In this document: positions 34,876 to 47,429 of the stretch, one piece after another
How positions within the stretch are numbered: position 1 is the first letter of the stretch
How the letters are laid out: each line of letters opens with the position of its first letter
DNA from: Vitellaria paradoxa
Taxonomy: Eukaryota; Streptophyta; Magnoliopsida; Ericales; Sapotaceae
DNA: 64,000 nt
Assembly: GCA_019916065.1 (NCBI GenBank)
Contig: CM034237.1
Coordinates: 41,274,485-41,338,484 of the forward strand
Reading direction: 5' to 3'
Notes under the pieces: model-generated
The model's database searches: none
What the model was told of the DNA's origin: nothing
The model's input: only the letters and a program-made list of their open reading frames with translations
Position numbers and translations under genes: made by a program

Positions 34876-35407
34876 ATAAGAAGCTCAAGTAACAAGGTAG
34901 TAGGAATATCGGCCAGAAGATGCATCGGGGCGATTGGCCGGCCTAAAGCGACAATCCAAGAAGTGAATGAGCTATCACAGTTCATAATTATCGTGGCAAT
35001 TATAGAACATGTGGCCCATTCAGCCGTCTTGAAAGATGTAACCTAAATACGAGTAATGGAATCATGGGACAGTTCAATTGACATCTATAGAAGTGAACAA
35101 AAGTATCGCCAGTAATTGTCCCTCAACCAATCTTTCCTAGTAAAAAGTCTTGTCAATTTTTTTTGTATTGTGCGTACTCCAGTACGGGATAACGGCTACG
35201 GATTTTCATGTACCAGAAATCTTGTCTTTTCAACTATTTAACTTTTTATTAGTCAAGTTACTAGTACAGTGTTTTTGAAGTTGTCACACCCTAACTTTAA
35301 TATTCGAGGCAAACGACATAGAAAAAGTAAGCTAATTTAAAACATAATAAAATCTAATCATGGTCTAGTCAAAGTAAGTATAGTAATCACGTGTCACAAT
35401 TAACCAG

Positions 35408-35818
35408 TAAGAGGTCATTTGGAGCGTTAAAAAAAAAAACAAAACAAAAAAAAAAAGAAAAGAAAGAATCAAAAATTAACAAAAGTGAAATTTTTAGAAT
35501 TTAAGGTGTGAAAAGTTGTTTTGAAATGATAGTTAGATATTTGTATTTAATTTAATATAAAATTGTTAAATTTTATATAAAGTAATAAGTGGTAAACTTT
35601 TAGTGGAGAATTTTAAAAATTTTTAGAGTTTTGTGAAATTTTTTATTACAAATGTCAGTCCTATTTTTCCAAAAATCTACCAGAATCTGCACTATAATGG
35701 TTTGTTCCAATGAATTTTCACAAATCTTTTGAAAAATATAAAATTTTTTTAGAGTTTGAAAAACTTTTAAATTTTTTTGAAGTTTTTTGAACTTAGTTGG
35801 AGCTCCAAACTGCCCCTA
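35408..35818. mobile_element. MITE-like palindrome
   Basis: About 410 bp between GTCATTTGGAGCG and the right end, which on the reverse strand reads GGGGCAGTTTGGAGC. The interior is A/T-rich with TTTTTAGAG and TTTTGAA motifs. Non-coding. Confidence 0.5.
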
Positions 35819-35941
35819 AATATGAATTAGTATAATCAAAAGCACTAAAAAATGGGGCCCCTTATTCTTGTATAAAATAATAAATACAATCTAGATAAAA
35901 TAATATAATAAATACAAGTTGAGATCCACACTCCAAGTCGT

Positions 35942-36059
35942 ACAAATTAAGGTACAAATGGCAATAGGGCCAACATGGCCCATGTCAACTTTCAATCCGC
36001 ACAAATTAAGGTACAAATGGCAATAGGGCCAACATGGCCCTTGTCAACTTTCAATCCGC
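35942..36059. repeat. 59-bp tandem duplication, nearly identical
   Basis: Two units (35942-36000 and 36001-36059) starting ACAAATTAAGGTACAAATGG. I count one difference (CATG versus CTTG). Confidence 0.95.
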
Positions 36060-37365
36060 TAGTCAGCTCAGCTTAGAATGAGTGCTCCTAACTCTTGAAG
36101 AATCGTTTGTGAGATAAGAGATGTAAGCTCGACAATTAAGTAGATAGAACGATGCAAGTGTGCGCAAGTGTATAAGCATGCATAAGTGTACATATTCATA
36201 ATATACATTATATAAAACACAACAATCTTAACTAAAAATAGCATGCAAGGGGAATGCATATGTTATGACCATGCAAACTCTAATCTCCGTTACTTGTAAC
36301 CTTATTTTGAGATGGGTGACAGTTAACGCGAACCCACCAACTACACCATTTTATTGGCTTATAGCAATTGAGTAACAATTAACAAAGAGTTATCAACCAC
36401 ATTATTTTGTCTAGTAATGGTGAACCGGCATTCGATAGGTGTACATTAACTTGTAGAGTGTAAATAATATTCATAGCCTCTATTAGCTCTTTTGCTATAT
36501 CTCATAGCAAGCGCTGGTTTTCTAGACCAAAAAAAATAGAATCTTTGGCTTTAACATCTCAACTCCAACGGTCAATCTCTAGTTATATGTATTGACTGAG
36601 AATTATTTGGTATTTTAAAATATCAATTTTACTATTTTCATAAAAAGAACCATGATTCATAAATATGATTGTCCCTATGACACATTAATATATCAATCGC
36701 AAAACTATCTTAGGTAAACATAAATCACAGATAATATCAATCTGGCTAAATGTGCATAATATGCTCAACTATTTTATTTGAAATTCATGAACAAGCATTT
36801 TAATCTTTGGCAAGAAGAAGCTTATTTGTTAGTTCTCCTTTTTTTTTTTCTAGTATTTAAAAGTAAAATAATTTTGCCAATATTTGAGTTCGTATAATAT
36901 TTACTTTTGGGTCAGTAACATTTATTCTCAATATTTAGTTCGACGTTTTGTCGCTAACAAATATTGATCAACAAAGTTAGAAAAATGAAGTTACTTTTTC
37001 TTTTAAATGGAAAAGTATGAATTTCCTAGCTGTGGGAATTCATGTACATGACCAAAAATGGATGAATTCAAATCAGTACATATTTTTGTTTAAAAAATTT
37101 ATTTGTTATTGACGTAAATTCTGGATAAACATTAAAATAAATAAGGATTTTACATATATATCATTTGAATGTATGTTAAACTTAAATATATATAATATAA
37201 TAAACTCATATAAATGCACGAATCCAATAATATTCTATCATATATTATCAAAGGGGAACCAAATTGACGTCCCCCGTTTTGAAGTTGTGTTAATTTTTTT
37301 TTTTTATCTTTTTTAAATTGTCTAATGATTTAATAATTTTACATTTAAAATTATTTCACACCTTA
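36060..37365. other. Intergenic, no gene seen
   Basis: AT-rich DNA without a supported gene or clear element boundary. Confidence 0.5.
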
Positions 37366-37682
37366 TTTAGGACTCATTTAGTTAAAAAAAATTACTTTTT
37401 TGCAACTTTGTTTAGATATTATCACATGTCATTTAAAACAAAAAAAAAAAGTGAGGTGTTTGGTGAAAATTTGTAAAAGTTGAGAAAAGTTGTAAAAAGT
37501 TATAAAAAGCTAAAGAAAGTCACAAAATTTTGAAAAAAAGTTAAAAAAACTGGAAAAAAAAGGAGGAGGAAGTTGTAGAAAAATTTAGAGAAAAGTTGGA
37601 AAAAAAAGATTAAAAAAGTTAGACAAGATTAAAAAAATTTGAAAAAAATAGAAAATTTTCCAAAGTTTACCGAACGGTCCCT
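37366..37682. mobile_element. MITE-like A-rich repeat
   Basis: Begins GGACTCATTTAGTTAAAAAA and ends AAGTTTACCGAACGGTCCCTT. Its GGACTC / GGGACCGTTCGG ends are weakly inverted. The interior is made of repeated GAAAAAGTTG-type units. Confidence 0.4.
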
Positions 37683-37787
37683 TAATTGTGAACCTTTTTG
37701 GAGAAAGAGGGTCTCTTTGGTTCAAGTCAAAAGAAGGAAAACATGGGTTATGCACTGTAACTCTATTTTGGCTATAAGAGAGTGTTT

Positions 37788-37935
37788 TGTTTGGTAAAAA
37801 TTTGGTTAAATAGTACAATAAAAATATAAATATTTGATATAAAAGTGATATGTGACAAAATTTGATTGAAAAAAAGTATAAATAATTAGTAAAAATTAAT
37901 GAATTTTGATTGATTTTAACTAATCAAACACCTCT
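37788..37935. mobile_element. MITE-like palindrome, family 5
   Basis: About 148 bp from GAGTGTTTTGTTTGGTAAAA to TTAACTAATCAAACACCTC. Interior as in 58374-58526 (TACAATAAAAATATAAATAT, GTGATATGTGACAAAATTTG). Confidence 0.7.
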
Positions 37936-38319
37936 GAATATAATGTGATCATATCAATAAATAAATATTCAATATATATATATATATGAATTTTGAATCT
38001 TAATTATCAAACTTGTTAAATTAATAAGGCAGATAGAATTTTCAAAAAACAAAGAGAAAATAGAAATCAAACTGCACTTTTCTGAGTATGCAAATCAATA
38101 CTACATATCAACCGTCCACCAAAAATTAAGGGGGAAAAAATTGTCCGTACTATATACCAACCAAACCATCTCTTTTAGGTAAGGCTAACTAAACTTCAAC
38201 CTAAGTGTACCACCAGCCGTGCACCCACCACTTCATTTTTTATCAACAAGTCTCTCTTATTATTTTATTATATAAATATTGTTAACCAAATGAAGCCAAC
38301 AGACTTGGGGTTTTTCTTA

Positions 38320-38580
38320 CGTGGGTCGGGAAGAAACCTGCAACCGCTACTTGAAGGTGCGCACTAGGTGAAACCCGCCCCGTGGACCAAACCGACAATG
38401 GCCCACGAAGTAGTAAACCAGTTTAGACAAGCCCTGACTGATCGGCTCGATCGAGGGGAGTCGTTAGAAGTCTGTTAAAGCGGTAACCCACCCTCCCGAA
38501 GGAGAGTCAAACCTGGGACCGCACGCGACCCAGGCCCTTAGGCGCTCCCGAACTCCCGCTCGACCACCCTCGAAGGGGCG
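38320..38580 (-). mobile_element. GC-rich SINE-like insertion with 17-bp target duplication
   Basis: 261 bp of GC-rich DNA in AT-rich surroundings. The flanks 38303-38319 and 38581-38597 match at 15 of 17 (ACTTG, then TTTTTCTTA), which marks a target duplication of retroposon length. On the minus strand TGGTCGAGCGG (38556-38566) fits box A perfectly and GGTTTGACTC (38504-38513) fits box B with one mismatch, 53 bases apart. It is therefore probably a tRNA-derived SINE transcribed leftwards. No poly-A tail is obvious at its 3' end (38320 side). Its 3' body differs from the SINE at 59311. Confidence 0.65.
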
Positions 38581-38781
38581 ACTTGAGATTTTTCTTAGTT
38601 TGAGATTTTCTTGTTAAATCTTGTGCCTCTCTATTTTTTGTTTTGTCATATTAATTTCCATAAATTACATGAATTATTTAGATATTTAGCATATGAAATT
38701 TCAAAGGAAATCAACGAGAAATAAATAGATGAAATAGACAAGAAAGAACAAAAGAAATTAATGACTAATTTATAGTTTTAT

Positions 38782-39158
38782 GTCCCATTTGGAGGATTAA
38801 ACATGAATAAAAAAATATTAATTTTCGGTGTTTTAGGTATTTGGTAAAACATCATAAGTCGCTCTTTTTGTTGGGTTGATAGTTTGCCAAAACACTAATG
38901 TTGGTGAGTTGGCTGAGGTATAATGGCTATTTCACTTTAACTCAACTTAAAAGTTACCAAAATTTTTACCAAACACTTAAAAGTTATCAAAAATTACTAA
39001 AAATTTCTATTTGTTTTAGTAAACCTCTAAAAGTTGTCAAAAATTAATAAAACTTTCTATTTATTTTATGAAACACACAAATAATTCTACCAACCAATTT
39101 TTGTCAAAAAAAAAAAAAATTATCAAAAATTACTAAAAAAGTCAACTTCCAAACGGGG
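38782..39158. mobile_element. MITE-like repeat, family 3
   Basis: CATTTGGAGGATTAA on the left and GTCAACTTCCAAACGGGG on the right are inverted partners. The interior has several TTACCAAAATTTTTACCAAACA-like and ATCAAAAATTACTAAAA blocks. Length about 377 bp. Confidence 0.5.
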
Positions 39159-39200
39159 CTAACTCGTATTCGAGTTCTAATATGGACTAATTGTGTCAGA

Positions 39201-39230
39201 TTATTATTATTATTATTATTATTATTATTT
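39201..39230. repeat. ATT microsatellite
   Basis: About ten ATT units. Confidence 0.95.
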
Positions 39231-42080
39231 GACTATCAAATTTAGATTTAATTCTCAGGTGGCTAATATGAAATCATTTATTTTTTAAATAATATTTAAC
39301 TATATTTTGAGATAAAAATAATCTAAAAATTTGTAAAAGTAAATAGTTTACTATTAAAATAAATTATTCTTTTAAAAATTTTTATATAAAAATATAATCT
39401 TCATAAAAATAAAAATAAAATAATATATAAATATTTATTTATTTAATAATTCAAGCCATGCTCAGATTTATAAACTTAATCCTAAACTTCAAAAAATGAA
39501 ATAAATAAATAAATAAAACAAAATTTTGAATAAATATAATTTAACTGATAAAATTTTAAATTTATTTTGTCCATGTCTCAAGGTATTAATCAAGATGTGA
39601 GACACCTTGAATCTAAAAAGTAAATAAATAAATAAATTAAAAAGTCAAATAGCAAATAGTTTTACTGAAGAAAGTGCAACAACTTGGCAAAGATAAAAAT
39701 ATATCTGCTTCACCTACCAACTCCCACCAAACTCGTTCCTCCTTTTTAAGAGAAAAAGAGAAGAAATCACACGTTCCACATGGGGTATCGAATAAGAATA
39801 TTTCAACAATATTGGCGATAAATCCAAGAACAAAAAGAGTGAGTCCGATCACACTCTCTACAGATAAAAATTATATTATTTTTGTATTTATGAATATAAA
39901 TTAGGAAAATTTTTCCAAAAGCAAATAATAAAATGAAATAAAAATAATAGTTATTTAAATTTTTTCATATCATTTATTTATACTACTTTAGTAGGAAGTA
40001 AACATATTCTTACCTAAATTACCTTTCTTTTTCAGCTTTTTTTTTTGGGTAAATTGCACTTATCTTTCCTTAACATTTAAATAATTACATTTAACATCCA
40101 TAACATTTAAAAGTTATTCTTACTCCTTTATTTTGAAATGTTATTAATATTAACCCTTTTCAATAAAATAAGTCACTAAAACTTAATATAAAATTTCAAA
40201 CTAATCAAAATTTTAGATATTTTTCTTATTTTACCTTTTCTCTCTTATATCTCATCAGTTTTCTTTACAAAAATTCTCAAAAATTTTTTATTTTTATTTA
40301 TTTTTGCTTATTTTTTAAAATTTTTATTAAAAAAACTGACAAAAATGTAAGAAAATGAGGAATAAAATAAGAAAAATATTTAAAATTTTAATTATTTTAA
40401 TATTTTTGTTAAGTTTTAGTGGTTGATTTTATCGGCAAATAATCATTGTTAACAACATTTTAAATTAAGAATTTTAAGTATAATTACTCAAATACTAAGA
40501 AGTGATAGATGTAATTTATTTATAATTATTATTATTATTTTTAGCAAATCTATTGTTTTGCCTTTTTGGCATCCGCCCTTGTTTACCGTTCAAAAAAGGC
40601 ATCCACTCTTGTTCAAACAAAGACCCCAAGTTGTCTTTCTTTTCTATTTGCAATTAAGGACTTCTACATTAGTTTATTTATGCTTTCGTTCGTGTTCATT
40701 TTAAAATTTGACATTCGGGATCGATCACAATTTACAGTTTTATGTGACATGGAGTTTCTTTATTTTTTAGTAAATACAATTATACAACTAAATTTATTAA
40801 GCTATTTTTTATAAGAGTGAGTCTATACAGATGATTTATTACACTCCACTTTACTTTTTTATTAATTAAAAATACAAAACTAACCCTTTAGTTAGCTACT
40901 TTTATGTATAATTTTACCTATCATAAATAAATCTTTAAAAATTAGGATAGTTTGATAAAAGAAAATTGGAAAATATGTTTTAAAGATTAAAATAAATTTT
41001 ATTACATTTATATTTTTAACAAGCATATTAAAATTATTTTTATTTTATTTTATTTTCTAACTTAATAATCAAACAGTAAAATTAGTTTCTTCCATTTATT
41101 TTTCTTTACAAACTTTCTTCATCACTTTTAAGTCATTTAGTAGGAGTTTATATAAACTTTTCAAAAAAAAAACTATTAGAATAAGTAAATTAATATATAA
41201 AAAACTAAACTTTTAAGAAAAAAAATTATCAAGTAAATCATAAGCATCGTAATTCTAAAATATTAATTTTTTTAATAAGAAATATTTTTTGAAAAAAATC
41301 TAGAATAAAGAATGTTCATCGTAGTATGATTATGCCATAAATGAATTTTTTTTAAAAAAATTAAGGTGCAATTGCCCGCTTGTCAAAAAATGTTAAATAA
41401 GAAAAAATATTTTTGGGAAGTTGTCTCAATATTTTGTGTTAAAAGATATTTTTTGTTATAAAATAAAGATGCTTATGGTATTATAATTATGCCTTAAAAG
41501 AAAATAAGGATGTTTATAGTATCATAATTATGCTTTAGTTTAAAATTTTATATAAGGATATTTGTAGTATTATAATTATGTATAATATATGATGAGAAAG
41601 AGAAAGAGTGATCGTGTAATTTCAATTAATGAAAAAGAAAAGTGAAGTGCAAGTGGTAATAAGTGGAGTATAAGTAAGTTTAACATTTTAATAACTTTGT
41701 ACTAATTAAAATTATATCTATATATTACATGCTAGCTACCACAATTGTTTGATTTTTTTTCTATTGTGAGAATTAAAAAAAAATTAAGAAAATGTTATCC
41801 AAAAAAATTATTTGAAAATCTATTATTATTAGCTTAAAAAATGCATCTTTAAATAGAACAAAAAAACATAATTTTATAATACATTTTTAGGCAATTAACA
41901 AAAGACTGAAGACGCATTTTAAAAATATATTTTTAGGTTAGATAAAAATACATTTTTAAAATACAATTTCATTAACAGTATATCTCTAAGTATTTTTTTC
42001 TTAATAATGTTACGTGCATTTTTTTTTAATATAATCTAAGAAGAGAAAAAAAAAATCAATTGTTTAGCATTGAAGAATCC
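39231..42080. other. Very AT-rich intergenic DNA, no gene seen
   Basis: Low-complexity A/T sequence. Near 41460-41580 an imperfect direct repeat (GATGCTTATGGTATTATAATTATG-like, truncated here) occurs three times about 55 bases apart. No coding signal. Confidence 0.5.
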
Positions 42081-42081
42081 A

Positions 42082-42226
42082 ATGTGTTTGGAATTGTATA
42101 AAATTATATAAAATGGTAAAAATTAATGTCACGTATTTTGTGCAGTAAGTAGAGAATTTAAATTTTATTATCTCTTAATTCGTATTTGTAGAGATTTGTA
42201 GAGTTTTGTATTGACTCCAAACGTGA
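42082..42226. mobile_element. MITE, family 1 (diverged copy)
   Basis: GTGTTTGGAATTGTATAAAA at the left and GACTCCAAACGTGAC at the right, with TCTCTTAATTCGTATTTGTA and AGAGATTTGTAGAG in between, as in 60804-60976. About 145 bp; the exact ends are uncertain. Confidence 0.6.
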
Positions 42227-42614
42227 CGTATATTAGTTGACAGTGTCTTTCGTGTGATGCTAGGGATCTAAAATCAAATCTTCTATATGCTTGTGAAAAA
42301 AAATATTCAGCGCATATTAATTGTCACGTTTGAGTTTAATTGATAAGAGCTCAAATTAAAAAATTAAACTTGGAAAACTAAAACAAAGGAGTAAGCTTGA
42401 CATATTTATCTATTTATTAATGGGTAAATAAACTGAAACAAAGTTGTATATGTTTTCTCATATTTTAAACCTAGAAAAACTTTATTGACAAATTTAAATT
42501 ATAATGGTTTAAAATTATAGATACAAAGGTGCATATTTTAAGTCTATTCCCCCAAACTCGCCTAGGCATATCTTATTTTTTGAGTTTGGTAGTTACCATG
42601 TCGGTCATAATATA

Positions 42615-42763
42615 AGGGGTGTTTGGATAGTAAAAAAAAACGTAACAGAAGTATAAAGATCTAATGTAAAAATAATATGTGATAAAATTTAATTAGAATA
42701 AAATATAAAAAAATGTGTAAAAATTGGTGAGTTTTAGTTAGTGTCAATAAACTAAACACAACC
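42615..42763. mobile_element. MITE-like palindrome, family 5
   Basis: AGGGGTGTTTGGATAG on the left and AAACTAAACACAACC on the right, with GTGATAAAATTTAATTAGAA inside. About 149 bp. Confidence 0.65.
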
Positions 42764-43369
42764 AAGTGCGTTTGATCTGTTAAAAATCGTTGAAAGCTTC
42801 TGAAAATTTCTCAAAGTTATTTACTTTTTATCTCATTACACAAATTGTGAATCCACAAATTATTTCACTTTATCTCATTTTATTTCAGTTTTTATCACTC
42901 CAAATACATGTTAACCTAAAATATTAAACAATAAATTTTTTTATATTTTATATATATATTTTATTATAAAAATTAAGTTTTAATATCAAAGTTTATAAAA
43001 AAATACTTATTTAAACATTAAATTGTTTACTTTTATAATTTATAAAAATTATCCAACAATATAATTATATATATATATAGCATGAGCCCGCCCAGCCCAT
43101 CGATCGGCTGGCGGGTTAAAAACTTTAACAGGGGCATGACTGAGGTAAAATTTGGAATATGGGGCTAGAAACAAAATTTAGAGAAATAAAGGGGAGCATC
43201 ATTAATATGTAAAAGTAGGAGAGGGCTGCCGGATCAACAGAAAAAGAGCGGTCAGCCAAATATGACTTGCTTATTAAACTACAGAGAGGAAAAGGGACAG
43301 ACGACTCTCCAAACTCTCTCCACCAAAGCCTCCGGCGTTAGGTGTAGAAGATATAGAGATACGCATTCA

Positions 43370-43378
43370 TATATAAAA
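43370..43378 (+). promoter_or_regulatory. TATA box of 6PGDH gene
   Basis: TATATAAAA followed about 30 bases later by a pyrimidine-rich start region. Transcription probably begins near 43400-43410. Confidence 0.5.
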
Positions 43379-43402
43379 TCACTTTCGACCAAACCGTTCT
43401 TG

Positions 43403-43452
43403 TTCTTCAAATCCCTGATCTCGATTTTTTTCTCGGTTGCTGTCTGATTCAG
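43403..43452 (+). other. PGD: 5' UTR exon 1 of 6PGDH gene (approximate start)
   Basis: C/T-rich leader ending TGATTCAG|GTAACA, a good plant donor site. The start is estimated from the TATA box. Confidence 0.5.
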
Positions 43453-44608
43453 GTAACATTTCCTGCTTTTCAAGGTACAAAATTGACTTGTTCGGATTCT
43501 GTTTATTTGTTGATAGCTCTTCGATCAGTGCAAGATTGAATGCATGCATGTGTTAGTTGTTAGCTCTATTCGTTCGCTTTTCTTTTAGATTACTAATCTG
43601 TTCTAATTCTACGATCGAATTTGATTTCATACGTTTGTTACGGGCTGCTATGTTTTGGAGTTCTTTAGTATTTGCTGCTCTAGGATCTCAAAGCTGGTTT
43701 CTTTTTTCATCCTTTTTATTGTGCCCACTGTGCTTTTCTCTCAGAAGTTGCCCCTTTTGTGATCTGATGCCTTTGGATTCGACTATTTTAACTATTCTCT
43801 TGTACGGGGATTTTTTTTTCTATATATAACTGATCTGATGCCTTTGAAGAGGCTAAGGTTGTTCCATTGCGACCTTTGGGTTAAAGGGTTCAAACCCGAG
43901 ATCAGCATCAGCATCCGCTGCTTGCCTGCAGACCTTGCAATGCCGGAGCTTTTTTATGCGTTGGATTATCTTTCTTTTGCCTTTTGGGCGTCCCTTATTC
44001 GGATCACATTCTTTATTTATTATATATATAATGATAATGTGGGCCATGAATTTTGAGTTTGCTCTTTTACTCTGGTTATGTGGAGTTAGAGTTGATTTTG
44101 AATTCCAGTTTTGTCGAATTGGAAGCTCTTTCCTTGTTACTGTTTTTGCGGATCTGAAATATGTAGAACTTAATTTTGACGACAGTGCTAAGAGGAAAGG
44201 ACTATTAAAGGTAGAATTCAGATTTGATACTAAATCGTTTTTTAAGCATCCTGGTGGTAGGGTCGAAATTGATTCTCTAGATTCCTAATGTAAGGGTTCA
44301 AGCCAAGCACCCATTCTTTCTTTGTTTCGAATTACTTTCTGAAGCATTAAAAAATGTTGATATTGTGCTTTCTCCTTGATTATTTTTCCTTTCTTGATTC
44401 TATCCTGCTATTCAATTTAGTATTTTCTGTGTTGCATGCATTGGATTTTTATAAAATACCCATGGGATTTCTTCTGTTTGTGCTAGGATTCCTTCTTTTA
44501 TTGTATATGAGACCCTTCCCCATTAAAATTCATTTGCAATTTAGCTGTGTTGTTCTCAAAGATTATTGGCCTTTCCGATAATAATCTGATATCTTGTATA
44601 GGGTACAG
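43453..44608 (+). other. PGD: 5' UTR intron of 6PGDH gene
   Basis: About 1.15 kb of T-rich DNA between the donor at 43453 and an acceptor just before the ATG. Two acceptors are possible: AG ending at 44601 (TTGTATAG) or at 44608 (GGTACAG). Leader introns of this kind are common in plant 6PGDH genes and often raise expression; the effect here is inferred. Confidence 0.6.
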
Positions 44609-44611
44609 AAA

Positions 44612-46069
44612 ATGTCTACCCCAACAAGAATTGGTCTTGCTGGGCTTGCTGTCATGGGCCAAAACCTCGCTCTCAACATTGCAGAGAAAGGATTCCCTAT
44701 ATCTGTTTACAACCGAACCACTTCAAAAGTCGATGAGACTGTTGAGCGAGCCAAGCAGGAAGGAAATCTTCCTGTATATGGCTTTCATGATCCCAAATCC
44801 TTTGTTCACTCAATCCAAAAACCTCGTGTTATAATAATGCTTGTTAAGGCTGGTCCACCTGTTGATCAAACCATCAAAACTCTCTCCATTTACATGGAGA
44901 AAGGAGACTGTATTATTGATGGTGGCAATGAGTGGTATGAGAACACTGAGAGGAGGCAAAAAGCCACGGCTGAGTTGGGTCTGCTCTATCTTGGAATGGG
45001 AGTTTCAGGTGGCGAAGAAGGTGCACGGCATGGGCCCTCCTTGATGCCCGGAGGTTCCTTTGAGGCTTTCAAGTACATAGAAGATATCCTTCTTAAGGTT
45101 GCTGCCCAGGTTCCTGATAGTGGCCCTTGTGTTACTTATGTTGGATTAGGTGGATCTGGCAATTTTGTCAAGATGGTTCACAATGGGATTGAATACGGTG
45201 ATATGCAGCTGATCGCAGAGGCATATGATGTGCTGAAATCTGTTGGCAAGCTCTCTAATGAGGAATTACACCAGGTTTTCTCAGAGTGGAACAAGGGGGA
45301 GCTTCTAAGCTTCTTGATTGAGATCACTGCAGATATTTTTTCAATCACGGATGATAAAGGGGATGGATATTTGGTAGATAAGGTTCTGGATAAAACTGGC
45401 ATGAAGGGCACTGGCAAATGGACGGTTCAGCAAGCTGCTGACCTGTCCGTTGCGGCACCAACTATAGCTTCATCCCTGGATTCAAGATTCCTCAGTGGGT
45501 TGAAGGAGGAAAGGGTTCAAGCTGCCAAGGTCTTCAAATCTAGTGGAGTTGGAGACATCCTCACTGACCAAGCTGTGGATAAGGAAAAGTTGATTGATGA
45601 CGTGCGAAAAGCACTTTATGCTTCCAAAATATGTAGTTATGCCCAAGGAATGAATTTGCTCTGTGCAAAGAGTGCAGAGAAAGGGTGGGGCTTGAAACTC
45701 GGGGAGCTGGCTAGGATTTGGAAAGGGGGTTGCATTATCCGGGCTGTATTTTTGGACCGCATTAAGAAGGCATACGACAGAAACCCAGACCTTGCAAACC
45801 TTCTTGTTGATCCAGAGTTTGCAAGGGAGATAATTGAGCGACAGTCTGCTTGGCGAAGAGTTGTCTGCCTTGCTATCAACTCAGGCATTAGCACGCCTGG
45901 TATGTCTTCCAGTCTCGCTTATTTTGATACATACAGGAGGGAACGACTGCCTGCTAATCTGGTCCAAGCTCAAAGGGATTACTTTGGTGCTCATACTTAT
46001 GAAAGGGTTGATGTACAAGGGTCTTTCCATACTGAATGGTTCAAGATCGCCAAAAAGTTAAACAACTGA
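44612..46069 (+). CDS. PGD: 6-phosphogluconate dehydrogenase, decarboxylating
   Basis: Complete intronless CDS of 485 residues, the usual plant length. It catalyses oxidation and decarboxylation of 6-phosphogluconate to ribulose 5-phosphate with NADP+, the third step of the oxidative pentose phosphate pathway. NADP fold: GLAGLAVMGQN (8-18) and NRTTSK (34-39). Substrate site: GGNEWY (104-109), VSGGEEGARHGPS (131-143), catalytic K187 (NFVKMVHNG) and E194 (NGIEYGD). The family signature is LDKTGMKGTGKW (259-270). R455 and H461 near the C-terminus (QRDYFGAH) complete the site across the dimer. The end KKLNN is not a peroxisomal signal and there is no transit peptide, so it resembles the PGD1/PGD3 class (cytosol, possibly also plastid). 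The ATG at 44612 directly follows the leader-intron acceptor. Confidence 0.98.
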   Translation: MSTPTRIGLAGLAVMGQNLALNIAEKGFPISVYNRTTSKVDETVERAKQEGNLPVYGFHDPKSFVHSIQKPRVIIMLVKAGPPVDQTIKTLSIYMEKGDCIIDGGNEWYENTERRQKATAELGLLYLGMGVSGGEEGARHGPSLMPGGSFEAFKYIEDILLKVAAQVPDSGPCVTYVGLGGSGNFVKMVHNGIEYGDMQLIAEAYDVLKSVGKLSNEELHQVFSEWNKGELLSFLIEITADIFSITDDKGDGYLVDKVLDKTGMKGTGKWTVQQAADLSVAAPTIASSLDSRFLSGLKEERVQAAKVFKSSGVGDILTDQAVDKEKLIDDVRKALYASKICSYAQGMNLLCAKSAEKGWGLKLGELARIWKGGCIIRAVFLDRIKKAYDRNPDLANLLVDPEFAREIIERQSAWRRVVCLAINSGISTPGMSSSLAYFDTYRRERLPANLVQAQRDYFGAHTYERVDVQGSFHTEWFKIAKKLNN

Positions 46070-47424
46070 TTTCTGGCAGTTGTCTTCGACCACATCAAAA
46101 TATTGTCACCAACCTAATAATTTTCCCTTCTGCAGACTGAAAGTGGAAATTTGTCTCTGCTTTTATGTGGTCTCATCTTGTCTTTAGTTAGGTTTTCAAA
46201 TCTGTTAACGCTCCAGGAGCTCACTTTATTCCTGTTTTTCGTGGACATTTATCTCGGAATATTTTATGCTTTTTTTTTTTTTTAATCGTGTTAATGTTTA
46301 TGTTGTGCTTATTGAAGTGTGAAATCTTGAACTTCTCATTTTCCTTATGTTGGAGCTTTCTCCTTTTCCCTTTTTATTTTCTTGTCTAATGGTTAAATAT
46401 TTATTCCCGATGTTGTATTTATCAAATGATGGAATAGTTGTCAAATCTTCAATAATTTTGTTACTTGAGTCATTTGAAGATCATTTTTTTTCCCCTTGAC
46501 ATCCTTTTCTTGAAGATACAGATCTGATATAATTATTTCTGGGCTGTTCATTTGGCAAGAACGACGCAGCATTTTTTAATACTAAATTTGTCTTATTATT
46601 TACAATTTTTTTTGTTTTTTAAGTCTGTTAAATTTTAAGAAGAAAAAATGGGAAAGTTCATATTTTTACAGTCACTCACTGTCCTTTAAGTGCCTTACAG
46701 CTCCACCGTAGCACCTTACCATATCTCCCACCCATTAATCCATAAACCTAGCCCATCATCACTGGCAAATCTGCAACAAGTGGCTGCTTACCCTTCTCAT
46801 TAGTTGCAACTGATCGCTCCTATCAACGTTATAACACACTCTCCAAGTCTAATTTTAGTGCGAACAAGAGTTTTAGCTTTTGAGAGCTAGCTTCTTTTTA
46901 TGTAAAATTTACGTTCATTAACTTTCCATCCTTTTTTTTTCCCTTCCTTTTAGCTCTATAAATGAACCAAGTTGTTCATGAACAAATTTTGCAACAAAAC
47001 TACTTTACGTTCAATCATTTTGTGAATGAGACAAGGGTTTGAATAAGTTTGAGCTCAACTCGTGTGGTTTAACTGATTGCGATAAATATATATGATATTT
47101 ATAATATATTTTTTCTAAAAATGAAATAATTATCTATTGAAATGTGTTTAGGTCAAATTCATGTTTAAAAATGAGCCCAAACTCTACAATATAAGGAAGG
47201 CTCTACCATGAAAGAAAAAAAATTCGGCTCAGATTATTTATACCATAACTTCTCTCCCTATTCAAGTCAATGCCTTCAATTATATTATCACCTAAGTAAT
47301 CCCCACCAAACTATAACTACTTTGTACCAAAGAGAAACAAGTTACATGTCTACGTAATAGTAGCGCACACATTTGCAGGCATCTACACAGCAAAAATGCC
47401 TAAGTTAGGAATATGTGTTACATA
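46070..47424. other. 6PGDH 3' UTR and intergenic DNA
   Basis: T-rich 3' UTR, probably ending before the T tract at about 46271. The remainder has no supported gene; GTTCATGAACAAATTTTG-like palindromic text occurs near 46971. Confidence 0.5.
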
Positions 47425-47429
47425 GAATC

